In this document: piece after piece, positions 45,117-57,100 of the stretch
How positions within the stretch are numbered: position 1 is the first letter of the stretch
How the letters are laid out: the number at the start of each line of letters is the position of its first letter
Source: Fistulifera solaris
Lineage: Eukaryota > Bacillariophyta > Bacillariophyceae > Naviculales > Stauroneidaceae
Assembly (NCBI GenBank): GCA_030295235.1
Contig: AP026169.1
Span: forward strand, 558,001-622,000
Length of the DNA stretch: 64,000 nt
Direction of reading: 5' to 3'
Notes under the pieces: generated by a model
Told to the model about the DNA's origin: nothing
Databases searched by the model: none
Seen by the model: the letters and a program-made list of their open reading frames with translations, nothing else
Position numbers and translations under genes: made by a program

Positions 45117-46476
45117 CTACGTCTGCATCAGTCTTTTTCGCGCCACGGTCTCGGGCACACTACTGGTCTCGGACAGAAATTCATCCAATTCGTTCTGTAT
45201 CTCACCATTGCGCCGTGGTCGTTTGTTCTCGTCGTCATGATAGATACAAGTGTTGAGTCCATTCTTGCTGGTAAAGAGTTCTTCAAGGATAGCACCATCG
45301 GTAGGGTTGATGACGTGTGCTCGTGTAACACCTCGCTCCAATGCCCAAGTCGACCATCCCAGATGGAGCAAGAGCTCAACGGCCGACGAACTTAGATTCT
45401 GACGTGCATTCTCAAAGCTGGCAAAGCCCGTGTTGAATATCTTGACATCATTGTGCTCGACGAGATCGTTGACGAAGCTGAGAGGGACTTCTTGTAACGG
45501 CAAACCATTTTTCTTCTGCAAAAGGATCCTTCGTTTGCCATGTAAACAAGCTTGTGCGCTCCCAAAGAAGCTGCAACGGATGCCGCCAGATGGTAGCCGT
45601 TCACATCCACCAGTTCACCGTAGGGAGTCGTCCCCACCGTCGTCAAAAGCACAATATCATTGTCGTTCATGACTTGCTTGATTCGTTGGTCGTGCACCTC
45701 CGCCGTGTATCCATTGTATTTAAAGTCCTCATCGTGTACCCTGCCGAATCGTTGCGCCGAGTAAAAGTTACCCGAAACAATGTTTCCTTCATTCTGTGAA
45801 CCATTGTGATGTCGCAAGAAACGATTGAGCTTTCGTTCCACTTCCGTTCGAATGAAACCGGCTTCTTCTTGAAATTGGCGCAGCGTGCTGCGGTCGGTGA
45901 TGCGCAGGGCGTTGTGACATTCGTGAGCATTCTTCATAAGATCAAAGTCGCAGTTGTCGACATTGAAGCGACAACCCACCACAATCACCAGCTTTATGCC
46001 CAACAACCAAGAAAGAGCCAGATCTGACAGAATACTATTAATTTCTTTCGAATCCAGCAAATCACCCGGCAAGTGCACGACACAGATCTTGCCGTGATGC
46101 GACGCAATGTATGGGGCCGAGCATTCCATCATCGCCGCGACCGGATAAGCGTTTTCCAAACCATTCAATCGTTGTGCGTTTTTAAACTTCTCCAACTCGG
46201 AAGCTTTCTCTTCTTCCAAGGCTTGTGTGGAGACAATTTCGACCTCCGACGGATCGCGCAGCGGCATGCAATCGATGGTCGTGTTCGGGCGCCCAATTTC
46301 GTATCAAAGACGGAGAAATCTACCGACAGAGGTGTAGAGTCATGGGATTCTTGTCGTTCGTCGTCGGATAACTTATAGCGGGTAGTAGTCGAGATGGAAG
46401 TGTATTTCAGGGGCACCGAAAAGGATTCCGCCAGTTGTATTCCTGCAATCACGAGCAGAGTCAGCCGTAAAATCAT
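45117..46476 (-). CDS. N-acetylglutamate synthase-type amino acid kinase domain protein
   Basis: About 453 residues from ATG 46476. The leader is a signal peptide plus plastid-like motif (MILRLTLLVIAGIQLAESFS). The body matches the ArgA kinase-fold domain: ECSAPYIASHHGKICVVHLP, LALSWLLGIKLVIVVGCR, DNDIVLLTTVGTTPYGELVD, VNGYHLAASVAASLGAHKL, and the domain end GVTRAHVINPTDGAILEELF. In ArgA enzymes a GNAT acetyltransferase domain follows; here the protein ends about 50 residues later with no such domain. Frames change at two short runs (CCC 46292-46294; AAAA 45520-45523), each one base short. It may be a regulatory subunit, or use the kinase fold alone; activity cannot be assumed. Confidence 0.8.
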
Positions 46477-46757
46477 CGTCTTGATTCACTGTTTATTTGA
46501 AATTCTAAATTGTTGTCTACAAAAGAGTCTTTCAATGGGAAATGAAATAGTTATTCTTCGTCCCTTTGAGAGAAATGGCTGGATGCCAACCGAAATAATA
46601 TAAAAAAAGTCTGGCACCTCGCGAGAGGTTTCGCCGACACACGTTCGAAAGTGCAGGTGGCTTTTTCGATTTTCGATGCGAAACGACGACCTGAAAAAAA
46701 GATAACGGTCTCCTATCGAAAAGTCGGAGACTCCGATCGAAAGGGAAGGAACGGGAC

Positions 46758-47073
46758 TCAGTTGGACTCTAGCATAAGGTGTACCCCTACAGTTGAGCAG
46801 TATTGACGCAAGATTGCGGATCGCACATCGTCATCAGGAACATCACGACCGTTAGATACAAGGTAAATAGGCCCGGTAGCATGGCGCGAATGACCTAAAA
46901 GGTGATAGTCAATAGTAGGATTGACATAGCATCTCGGACATCGGAGGTATCACAATTTCCGTAAGCACCATTACATCACTGCGACACGCTGTGCAGATCC
47001 TTCGCGACTGATTGAAGAAAACACGAAGAAACTGAGGAGGTCGTCGTCGTCAAACGACAACGACAACGACCAT
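46758..47073 (-). CDS. Possible unannotated small Cys-motif protein
   Basis: Minus-strand frames in this gap read like protein although none has a full open frame. One gives RRICTACRSDVMVLTEIVIP, and a second continues with LRCPRCYVNP ... LLGHSRHATGPIYLVSNGRD and ends LMLESN at a TGA at 46758. Together they would make a CxxC...CPxC zinc-like module plus a polar C-terminus. A candidate ATG is at 47073. Two or more one-base frame changes or a small intron would be needed. A third frame gives a short hydrophobic peptide (MLPGLFTLYLTVVMFLMTM, ATG 46882), so the true coding frame is open to doubt. No family recognised. Confidence 0.3.
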
Positions 47074-47173
47074 GGTAATAAACCCCTCACCTGACCATTG
47101 GTTCGCAAGATAACGAATTGACTAACTCGTCACTAAATCAATCAGCTTCTGCTTTAACTGTTGTACGAAACAA

Positions 47174-47377
47174 ATGACATCGCCAGCCTACAAAGTACTG
47201 CAGGCACGCGCATTGCAGTGTTCGTTCTCGTCCGTCGTTCATTTAAAACGTACTGGAATGGATCCAAAACAAGCTGCTTTTCTAGAGAGGGTCTTTATTG
47301 GTGCCGTAGGGGGACCGCTGTTTGTTCTTGGTTTCACTGGATTCATAGCAATCAATGTTTCACAAAGCGACAAGTGA
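47174..47377 (+). CDS. Small single-helix membrane protein
   Basis: A 67-residue protein from ATG 47174. A polar/basic N-terminus (PAYKVLQARALQCSFSS, LKRTGMDPKQ) precedes one transmembrane helix (VFIGAVGGPLFVLGFTGFIA) and a short tail. The size and single helix suggest an accessory subunit of a mitochondrial or other membrane complex. I cannot name it. Confidence 0.55.
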   Translation: MTSPAYKVLQARALQCSFSSVVHLKRTGMDPKQAAFLERVFIGAVGGPLFVLGFTGFIAINVSQSDK

Positions 47378-47769
47378 ACGATCGTTTTTTTTGACCAAGT
47401 TCCGTCGAGACCTTTTCGACGCTAGCGCTGTCACTCGAACTGATGGAATTCCCGGTCTCAAAAAAGTTACAGAAAAAAATCAGTTGAATTCTCTCTTTCC
47501 TTCGTAATCTGCGTGCTGATATGGTGAAATAAAGATAGTCATGAACGCGTAAAGATTGTGTTCGGCAAATCGAATGCGTCATTCTATTGTTGTGATACAG
47601 AACAAACTGTTTTGACAATGCACTCGTGGCTAAAGCACTATAGTCAAATAAATAGTCAAGTTACTCAATAACAATAAAAGTATGCGTGATCTAAAATTTT
47701 ATGAAAGAACCGTGACACTGGACTCCAAAACAGATACGAGTGGGGATCATGGGTTGACAGGACGAGCCG
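47378..47769. other. Intergenic, convergent 3' ends
   Basis: 3' flanks of two convergent genes. No gene or RNA recognised. Confidence 0.5.
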
Positions 47770-48991
47770 TCAGGCAATGAGACCAGTTTGTAACAACCGC
47801 CTGGGAGTTCCGACCAACGACAATAGATAAGTTTTGACTTTTCCGATAGATTGGCTTCTCATGGCTTCCCACACTTGGGCAGGCGTCCAGTCAGGATGGG
47901 CCTGTAAATACATTGCAGCAGCGCCGGCCACATGAGGACAGGCCATACTCGTTCCACTTTTCCTGTCTACCGCGTCATCACTGGTGTGTCCCGCCGATAT
48001 TATCCGCGCCCCAGGTGCAAAAATATCGACACACTTTCCGTAATTCGAAAACAACCCCATCATGTCGTATCGGGCCGTTGCTCCGACACTGATGACACTC
48101 TTTGCCGCGGCTGGCGAATACCGACACGCATTTCGGAAAAAATTACCGGCGGCAACCACTACCACAATACCATCCGCTACTGTCTCTTCCAGTGCCTCAT
48201 TGAATGCTTCGATGTATTCTCCGGCCAAGGACATGTTGATTACCATCGGCGTTGATGGATTGGCCAGCTTTTGGTCTCGTACATATTCTAGTCCTTGCAG
48301 AGCATTCGCTAGGGATCCTTCCCCTGTCGAAGACAAGACTTTCACAGCAATCAGCTCCACGTCCTTGGCCACACCAAAGGAGCGTCCTCCAACAGTCCCT
48401 GCCACATGGGTACCGTGACCAAAACCATCCTCGCAGTCTTCTCCGCGTATGACATTCAAGCCACACGAGGCCCGTCCACCAAAATCTTCGTGCGTCGTGC
48501 GAATCCCCGTATCAAATATGTACACCTGAACTCCAGCGCCGGTTTGTGTATAAGAATACTGATTGTCCAAAAGGGACGCTCCTGATCGATGCGGTCGAGT
48601 CCCCAGGAAGGCGGATTTGACTGGGCCATATTCGCAACCGTTAATTTGATATTCTGCTCAAAAAGTATTGGTGAGATGTATGAGTAAGTAAAACTCTCGT
48701 ATCTAAGGCAACACTTACGGGTACAACTTTGGCTACTGCCGAATCATTCTCCCACTCTTTGGCTACTTCTTCAGTAAGGCCATCCACTGCTAAGCCTTGG
48801 CGTAGCTCCGTCAAAATTTGTGGTGATTGTGATTCTTGCTGTTGCTCTGCTCTTGCAAATAGTCGTTGTTGAGCGGCCACTTTATCAGAGTCTTCGTTGA
48901 AAAGACAATATACTGGCCGGGAATCTGACTTTCGCCACTGCAAATGTTTTTGACAGTTGCAAGGGAGAATAAAAACAGAGACAATTATCAT
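47770..48991 (-). CDS. Subtilisin-like serine protease (S8, proteinase K-like)
   Basis: Exons about 48719-48991 and 47770-48656, with a 62-nt intron (donor GTAAGT; tandem acceptor GAGCAG). Exon 1 encodes an inhibitor-I9-like propeptide (VYCLFNEDSDK ... DSAVAKVVP). Exon 2 holds the mature enzyme: NPPSWGLDRIDQ, then the triad Asp in VQVYIFDTGI, His in GFGHGTHVAGT and Ser in SGTSMACPHVAG, plus the oxyanion Asn in VVAAGN. The mature part is about 290 residues. The frame changes once at an AAAA run (48569-48572), one base short, between the DRIDQ and DNQYSY blocks. The leader at ATG 48991 (MIIVSVFILPCN) is short for a signal peptide, so the true 5' end may lie further upstream. Confidence 0.87.
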
Positions 48992-49606
48992 ACTTGAAGC
49001 CTTGTCCTAACATTGCTATCGAACGCGATATCCTCGATGAATCAAAGTGCGGCGCACACAACAAGAAAAAGGAGAAAGAAGAAGAAACATGCAGCTCTGT
49101 GAAATGTTGTGGTTCAACGTTCAACGCTTTTTTTGCCCTTGACCACAATGTGTCACGTTTTACTCATGTTTCATATTATGAGTCAACAGTACCATGTGGT
49201 ACCCACCCACATAATATCCAGAAAACAAAAACTTGCACTAAAACTTTTACTTCACAAGCGTTCGCGCCATCCCAACATGAAATCCTAATCCGTAATCCGA
49301 ACCCAATCGAAAAATAATCCCTAGAGCTAGACAAACATACCTATGTAGTGATGGATAATGGATAATCGAGTACTTGTACCTTCTTCACTTGAAAATCATA
49401 TAAACTGCATCTTATGTGCAGTTTTAAGCTATTGGCTTGAATCTTTCGTAGTCCATGACAAGATTAAAACGATGTCGTTTTGAACTGTTGATATTCTTAA
49501 AATCGATTACATTCTGGATACATTTGATTATATTTCGGGAAAGATTAGTTTCTCCGGAAGAGGTCCAAAAGACGGAGATCGAAGGTCGATCATCTCAATA
49601 TGCCTG
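48992..49606. other. Intergenic region
   Basis: 5' flank of the protease, which may include a missed first exon, and 3' flank of the next minus-strand gene. A plus-strand frame at 48994-49317 has no ATG support or homology. Confidence 0.45.
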
Positions 49607-50265
49607 TCAAATAATGGAGCCTGAGGACACACCAGTTTCACATCGCATCCATCTTTTTTTTGGCGTCTGGACGAGTGTAAACGTTTCAGAGTGCTCCTGA
49701 GCTCGGAAAGCGACCTCTTGCTCTCTCTCGTTGTCAGCATCAGCCTTTCGTTCCATCATAGCAAGCACTGGTTGGTGAAAGTTCCTTGCAGGGTTCTCGT
49801 TGCGCGTCCTACGGAAGGAAAGGCGGAATGTGCTTGCAATGGATTTTCGGAGACGATCAGCTGATGCAGGAAGACTTTTCGATGATTTTGCAGTTCGGCA
49901 CATCCTTTCGAATTGGAAGGCAGTTTTGATCTCAAATGGATAATGCAGCGAAAGATTATCTTTGGTAGCGAAGTTTGCAAAAGAATGAGCCAATTTGTTG
50001 ATTTCGAAATGGTTCTCTTCCGACGTCTGAGAGGCAAAATCAGGGAGTAAATGGAAAAATGAGAACCTTTGAACAGCTGGGAAGGCGATTCCCCTTCTGA
50101 TTTCACCACTTCAAACTTAACTACTCCGTCGTTATCAGACAACGGACATTTCAGTTTCAAAATTGAGAAAGACGAAAAACAGGTGTTTACGAGTAACTCT
50201 GAACTCGAACAAAATGTATCCAGAATGACCTTGACGTCCTTACCTTTTAGCGATTGTCTGGTCAT
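49607..50265 (-). CDS. Hypothetical protein, probably two exons
   Basis: A first exon from ATG 50265 reads SLKGKDVKVILDTFCSSSEL and SDNDGVVKFEVVKSEGE, ending near a GTTCTC donor at about 50068. After a CTCTCAG acceptor at about 50030, a second exon reads TSEENHFEINKLAHSFANFA and continues 130 residues to TGA 49607, with a basic middle (SFRRTRNENPARNF) and polar end. The intron would be only about 40 nt and the phases differ by one base, so an indel as elsewhere in this window is likely. I recognise no family; codon choice and composition look coding. Confidence 0.4.
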
Positions 50266-51144
50266 TTTGAATTACGACTTAACGCGACATGACTCTGTAT
50301 TTTATCTACGACCAATGACCACTGAGAAATGAGAAACAGCTTACAACTTACACTATAGTCCTTCATTTTCGGTGTAATTTAGTCTACTGCATATACGGCC
50401 AAAAGCCAATGACAATGACCCTTTGGGAGTCAAACAGCTAATCGCTTGTTAACGACTAAGTCACGAGTCGCGAGTAGTCGCCACGAAGAAAGTCAAAACT
50501 GGGTTCTAGTTCTAGGTACCGGTAGCTGTTTAGCCCCGGTCAAGTTCGTCTTAAGTTTATAGTGTTCACATAGACGCAGGTCTTGATTACACAAGACACA
50601 AGCTTACTTACCAATCACCTAACCAACATCAAGGGCACGTACAAGCTTAGGAGGATGACGCAAGGAAAAAACTTGATTTGCTCAACGTTCGTTGAGCACA
50701 TCCAATAAAGAGGAATTTCTTCGATGTGGTAAGCGCGATACATCTCTAGAGAGCAAATCGAAAGGCCACTCTAGAACTAAAGACTAGATTTTTTGATTGC
50801 TGATGTTAAACTCGACAATAACCCGAACCTTTTTCACAGAAAGGAAGGCAGGTATTTAGACGTTAAACTGCTAAAAGGGCTCTAAGTGAAAGGATTTGAA
50901 TTTCTCAACCCACTACAATAAAAGAGAGTGTAGCTACAGAACCGCACTCGAATTTATGTTAAACTTCAAAAGTCGTTGATCTAAGCAACGCGCAAGTCGG
51001 AGCAGATCATCACCATGATTTTCTTTCGTTTGCTCTTTAACATCACTCCCCATTATTGTCATTTCAATTGGTCATTGAAGGGCAAAACGAAGAAACAAAG
51101 CATTTAGTTCTACGTTTTTAACCTGATTGAGGCTTTCTATTGAC
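50266..51144. other. Intergenic region
   Basis: 879 bp upstream of the giant repeat protein gene. It includes one GGTACC cluster near 50515. No coding or RNA gene recognised. Confidence 0.5.
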
Positions 51145-54100
51145 ATGGCTACGCAAAATCAACGACGACGCGGAGCTGTCGTCGCCTTGTTGGTGCTGAT
51201 GTGCACTTCTGTTGTGTCACAAAATGTGGAGTGCCGACTAAAGCCAGATGAATCGGGGGCGCTCAAGTACGTTTGTGAAGTCGATCAGCCACTTCCGACG
51301 GTGAATGCCATGACAAACAATTCGTCCGAAGCACCGACAGCTGCACCAACCGTAACCATGCGGACGATCGTTCCACAACTGCAGTATCTAGGAGAACCCG
51401 TCAATATTCAAACACCCTTGGAAAACTGTCAAGGAGATTGCGATACCGATTGGGACTGCGGATACGGTCTCAATTGTTTTCATCGCCGCGCCAAAGAGCC
51501 CGTGCCGGGATGCGGAAGAGATGGAATCCGAGCCGTGGATTACTGCTATATTCCTCGACCGGGCGAGCTTGTTGTTGTTGGATCAAACGCGACCTCCAAC
51601 ATTTTTTATCCGTTTGGGCAATGTGAAGGCCACTGTGAGAGCGACGCGGATTGTATCTCGGGTTTGCAGTGTTTTCTTCGTGATGATTTCGAAGCAGTTC
51701 CTGGTTGTAAAGGCGTCGGTGCTCAAGGAACAAACTACTGCTACCTCGCCCCTCCGAGTGATCAACCTTCTTCCGTGCAATCCGATCAGCCTTCCGACGT
51801 ACCGTCGCTAGCGCCTTCCGTCGACATATCTGCAAAGCCGTCTTCTGAAATGTCCGCCACACCGAGCACAGACGTCTTTGTTGAGACAGAAGGTACACGC
51901 TTCCAATTCGCCGGTTTCCCTCCTCATAATACTCTACTGGGGATGTGTGAAGGACACTGCGCTTCCGATGCGGATTGCGAACTCGGATTGGTTTGTGAGC
52001 GACGTGCCCCATTCGACAAAATGTCAAGTTGCTCAGGAGTAGGAATGATCGGTGTAAAATACTGCGTGGAACCTCAGGATGGTCAGTTGAGATTGATCGG
52101 AAACGAGAAAGACGCGTTGTATTTTCCCTTCGGCAAGTGTGAAGGTCATTGTACATGCAGCCTGGATTGTCGTGCCGGTTTGCAATGTTTCCGCCGCGAT
52201 GATGTGGAAAGTGTTCCAGGATGCAGCGGTAGTGGTGCCCCTGGAAAATATTATTGTTACGATCCCGACGATTCTGACTTTAATGGGTCTGAAGAGAAGA
52301 CAGTATCGCCTTCCGTGATGGGATCGTTAGAAACAATTAGCGATTTTCCCAGTGAATTGCCCAGCGATCTGCCAAGTGACTTGCCCAGCGATCTGCCCAG
52401 TGATTTACCGACTACAATCTCCTCCGACTACCCTTCTACGGAACCAAGTCAAAGTCCAGTTTTGTTCCGGCCCACCGAACGAGGTTCGTATCGCCCAAGC
52501 TCGACTCCTTCCCTTCGCCCTACAGTTCATCCATCGGCTTCGTCATCTTCAGTGCCAACTAGCCATCAATCAGGGGCTCCCTCTCAACAGAAAACTATGA
52601 CCCCTACGAGCTTCAGAGGAAATGATCTGGAGGAGTCAAGTGTCCCCAGTTCCGAGCCCTCGACTGCAGTATTGTCAGACCTCCCGTCGATTGTCCCCAC
52701 TAGGCAGCAATCGTCTAATCCGACTGCCACAAAAGATTCATTGGTACCATCTGCATCTCCCAGTGTCGTTCTTGATTCTACCGTATCTTCAAGTACTCCT
52801 TCGGTGGCCCCAGCTGAATCTCAAAGTGCCACACCTTCTTCAACAATCACTTCCGATATGCCTTCTACAGCACCGACAGTGCAACAATCAGCTGAGCCCT
52901 CTGGGGAACCTTTATCAATGTCGCCATCGAGTATTTCCACCACCATGCCGTCAAATCTCGCTTCTTCGAACGTCCCCTCAATTCCACCCTCCGTTCAGCA
53001 ATCGTCGGAGCCGTCTGCAAAAGCTACTTCTTTGGCACCATCCGCTGTGCCATCAGTCGCAGTCACTTCGAGTACACCGTCGCTTTTACCTTCCGTCCAG
53101 CAGTCGTCGGAACCCTCTCGAACTACTTCTTCGGCACCTTCTGACAATAAAAGCGCCCAACCCTCGACTGCGGCCAGTACGAATGTACCGTCCTTATCAC
53201 CTTCCGTTCGAGAATCATCTGATCCTACAGTGCAAGCAGCCTCATCAGATACCCCAAGTGCCGCGCCATCAAATATACGGTCAATCCAAGTGTCACCCGA
53301 ACCCTCTATGATGACCACTTCCTTGGCCCCATCTGATACTCCCAGTGCCGCACCATCAATCAGAAGGTCTGTCCAAGAATCATCTGAACCCTCAGTGACA
53401 ACCACTTCATCGGCGCCGTCCGACAGTCCAAGCACAACGCCATCGTCTTTGCCTTCTGTTTGGGAATCGTTCGAGCCCTCAGTGAAGGCTACTTCATCAG
53501 CCCCATCTAATATTCCCAGTGGCGCACCATCAAATGTACGATCCATCCAGCCTTCAGCTGAGCCCTCATTGAAAGCTACTTCAATGGCTCCGTCTGACAG
53601 TCCAAGCACGATGCCATCCATTGCGGTCGCTTCGGATTCACCAACATCTCTGCCTTCTGTTCGAGAGTCATTCGAGCCCTCAGTGAAGACTACTTCATCA
53701 CCCCCTTCTGATATGCCGAGTGCCGCACCATCAAATGTACGGTCCATCAAAGAGTCAGACGAGCCCTCAGTGACGACCATGTCGATGGCCCCGTCCGACA
53801 AACCAAGTGCCTTGCCATCGACTGCTGCAACTTCGGATGCTCCATCGTTTTCACCTTCCATTCAGGAGTCGTTCGAGCCCTCAGTAAAAACGACGTCCTT
53901 TGCCATTTCTGATATTCCGAGTGCCGCGCCATCAAATTTACGGTCCATCGAAGACTCAGATGAGCCATCAGTGACAACCATTTCGATGACTCCGTCCGAT
54001 AATCCAAGCACTTTGCCATCGATAGCTGCTACTTCGGATGCTCCATCACTTTTACCTTCTGTAACTACATCTGATATACCGAGTGCTGCACCGTCAGTTG

Positions 54101-57100
54101 AAGCCTATTCGGATGTCCCCTCGCCTTCGCCGTACTCTGATTCTCCAAGTAACATGCCATCCACTGCAGGATCTTCGGACACACCATCACTATCGCCGTC
54201 TGTCAATCAATCTTCTGAACCCTCAATTGGAGTAGAATCGTCGGCGCCATCAACGCTCGATAACAACCAAGTTGGAGACAGCTCCGACGCGCCTAGTTCT
54301 GTCCCCTCACCAGTGGCAGTAGGGTCAAAAGAGCTTGAATACTTAGGACTGCCTCCCTTTGTTGACTTCCGTCTATCCGAGTGCCAGGGGGACTGTGACA
54401 GTGACCTCGATTGCGACTTTGGACTGAACTGTTTTAGGCGAACTGCCTTTGAGCCTGTTCCTAATTGCCTAGGCACCGGGATCAGGGCGATAGATTATTG
54501 CTACGTCCCTCCTTCAGGTCATTTGGTTGTGACTAACATGGGACCCAATATTTCTCTAAAGAAGTGCGAAGGGCATTGTAAGACAGATTCCGATTGTGTT
54601 GGCGCGCTGAGATGCTTCCAGCGCCAGTATCTACAGGAAGTTCCTGGATGCGACGGGCTTGGGGCTGTTGGTACCGACTACTGTTACGATCCCAACGATG
54701 AGGTCCCTTCCAGTCCAAACCAGCCACCGTTGCCGTCTCCTGCCGTCATTTCAATTACTCCAAGTGATTTGCCATCTACTGCAGCCACGTCAGATGTTCC
54801 GTCACTTTTGCCTTCTGATGAACCATCGTCAGTACCTTCAACCATACCATTATCAGTTCCCCCTCTACTTTTGACAATCAAACTGGAGACAAATCCGACG
54901 CGCCTAGTGACGTCCCCTCGCCAGCGGTCGATGGGTCCAAAGAGCTCGACTTTATCGATACACCTCCCTTCGGGGATGATCCCTTAGGCGAGTGCCAGGG
55001 AGATTGTGACAGCGACCTTGATTGCGACTTTGGGTTGAACTGCTTCAGGCGATCGTCTTTCGAGCCTGTGCCAGGATGTACAGGGAGTGGAAGGGAAGGT
55101 GTCAACTATTGCTACGTTCCACCTCCAGGTCGCTTGGTTGTGACAGGTATGGGGCCCAATCTTTCGTTGGAAAAGTGTGAAGGTCATTGTGAGGTCGATT
55201 CGGATTGTGCTGGTAAACTGAAATGCTTCCAGCGCCTGTATCTTCAAGAAGTTCCTGGATGTAACGGTCTTGGTGCCATTGGCACCAACTATTGTTATGA
55301 TCCCGCAGCAGCTAATGAGCTCGAGACGCCATCGCTAAGTCCAGCAGCTTCGCTCTCGTATTATCCAAGTGATTTGCCATCTACTGCAGCCACGTCAGAT
55401 GTTCCGTCACTTTTGCCTTCTGATGAACCATCGTCAGTACCTTCAACCATACCATTATCAGTTCCCCCCTCTACTTTTGACAATCAAACTGGAGACAAAT
55501 CCGACGCGCCTAGTGACGTCCCCTCGCCAGCGGTCGATGGGTCCAAAGAGCTCGACTTTATCGATACACCTCCCTTCGGGGATGATCCCTTAGGCGAGTG
55601 CCAGGGAGATTGTGACAGCGACCTTGATTGCGACTTTGGGTTGAACTGCTTCAGGCGATCGTCTTTCGAGCCTGTGCCAGGATGTACAGGGAGTGGAAGG
55701 GAAGGTGTCAACTATTGCTACGTTCCACCTCCAGGTCGCTTGGTTGTGACAGGTATGGGGCCCAATCTTTCGTTGGAAAAGTGCGAAGGTCATTGTGAGG
55801 CCGATTCGGATTGTGCTGGTAAACTGAAATGCTTCCAGCGCCTGTATCTTCAAGAAGTTCCTGGATGTAACGGTCTTGGTGCCATTGGCACCAACTATTG
55901 TTATGATCCCGAAGCAGCTAATGAGCTCGAGACGCCATCGCTAAGTCCAGCAGCTTCGCTCTCGTATTATCCAAGTGATTTGCCATCTACTGCAGCCACG
56001 TCAGATGTTCCGTCACTTTTGCCTTCTGATGAACCATCGTCAGTACCTTCAACCATACCATTATCAGTTCCCCCCTCTACTTTTGACAATCAAACTGGAG
56101 ACAAATCCGACGCGCCTAGTGACGTCCCCTCGCCAGCGGTCGATGGGTCCAAAGAGCTCGACTTTATCGATACACCTCCCTTCGGGGATGATCCCTTAGG
56201 CGAGTGCCAGGGAGATTGTGACAGCGACCTTGATTGCGACTTTGGGTTGAACTGCTTCAGGCGATCGTCTTTCGAGCCTGTGCCAGGATGTACAGGGAGT
56301 GGAAGGGAAGGTGTCAACTATTGCTACGTTCCACCTCCAGGTCGCTTGGTTGTGACAGGTATGGGGCCCAATCTTTCGTTGGAAAAGTGTGAAGGTCATT
56401 GTGAGGTCGATTCGGATTGTGCTGGTAAACTGAAATGCTTCCAGCGCCTGTATCTTCAAGAAGTTCCTGGATGTAACGGTCTTGGTGCCATTGGCATCAA
56501 CTATTGCTACGATACGAACGAAGCACCTGACATTGATATGCCTTTTGCATTCCCATCTTCCGCCCCAACTTTGGTTGGAGTAGAGTCTTTGAATCCAGCT
56601 ACACGTGAAACCGTTTATCCTACGGGACTTTCATTAGCTTGTGATATGGACATCGATCAGCGAAGGATCGGAATCACACAAGTGATTCGAACGGTGTCAT
56701 CTACGGAAAGTTTAGTCGACCCAATGACAAACCAGCACAAAGCATTAAACTGGATAGTCAATCATGACCGATTCCGTTTGTGTCCTGGGGACCCAAATGT
56801 TTTGCAGCGCTACATTCTTGCTCTCTTGTACTTCCAAACGTCCGGTGATTCATGGAAGAGATGCTCTGCGAATCAGACAGATGACCTGGCCTGTGAAGGT
56901 GAACCTTTCTTGAGCCCTTCTTATGAATGTTTTTGGGGTGGTATTCGGTGCGAGGCCAACGTTACCGTTACAGCGATTCACCTTGATGACAATAAACTTT
57001 TTGGACCTTTACCGTCAGAAGTTAGCGCATTAGAGGATCTTGTTGAATTGGATTTGGATAATAACGCATTAGTAGGAAAGCTTCCTTCATCACTCGGAAA

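Noticed and set aside
51470-53861. Long frames opposite or overlapping the PSxxPS region (minus 51470-52156 and 52995-53861; plus 52622-53311)
   Set aside because: They are shadows of the Ser/Pro-rich repeats, whose composition avoids stops in other frames. No ATG context, domains or independent conservation.
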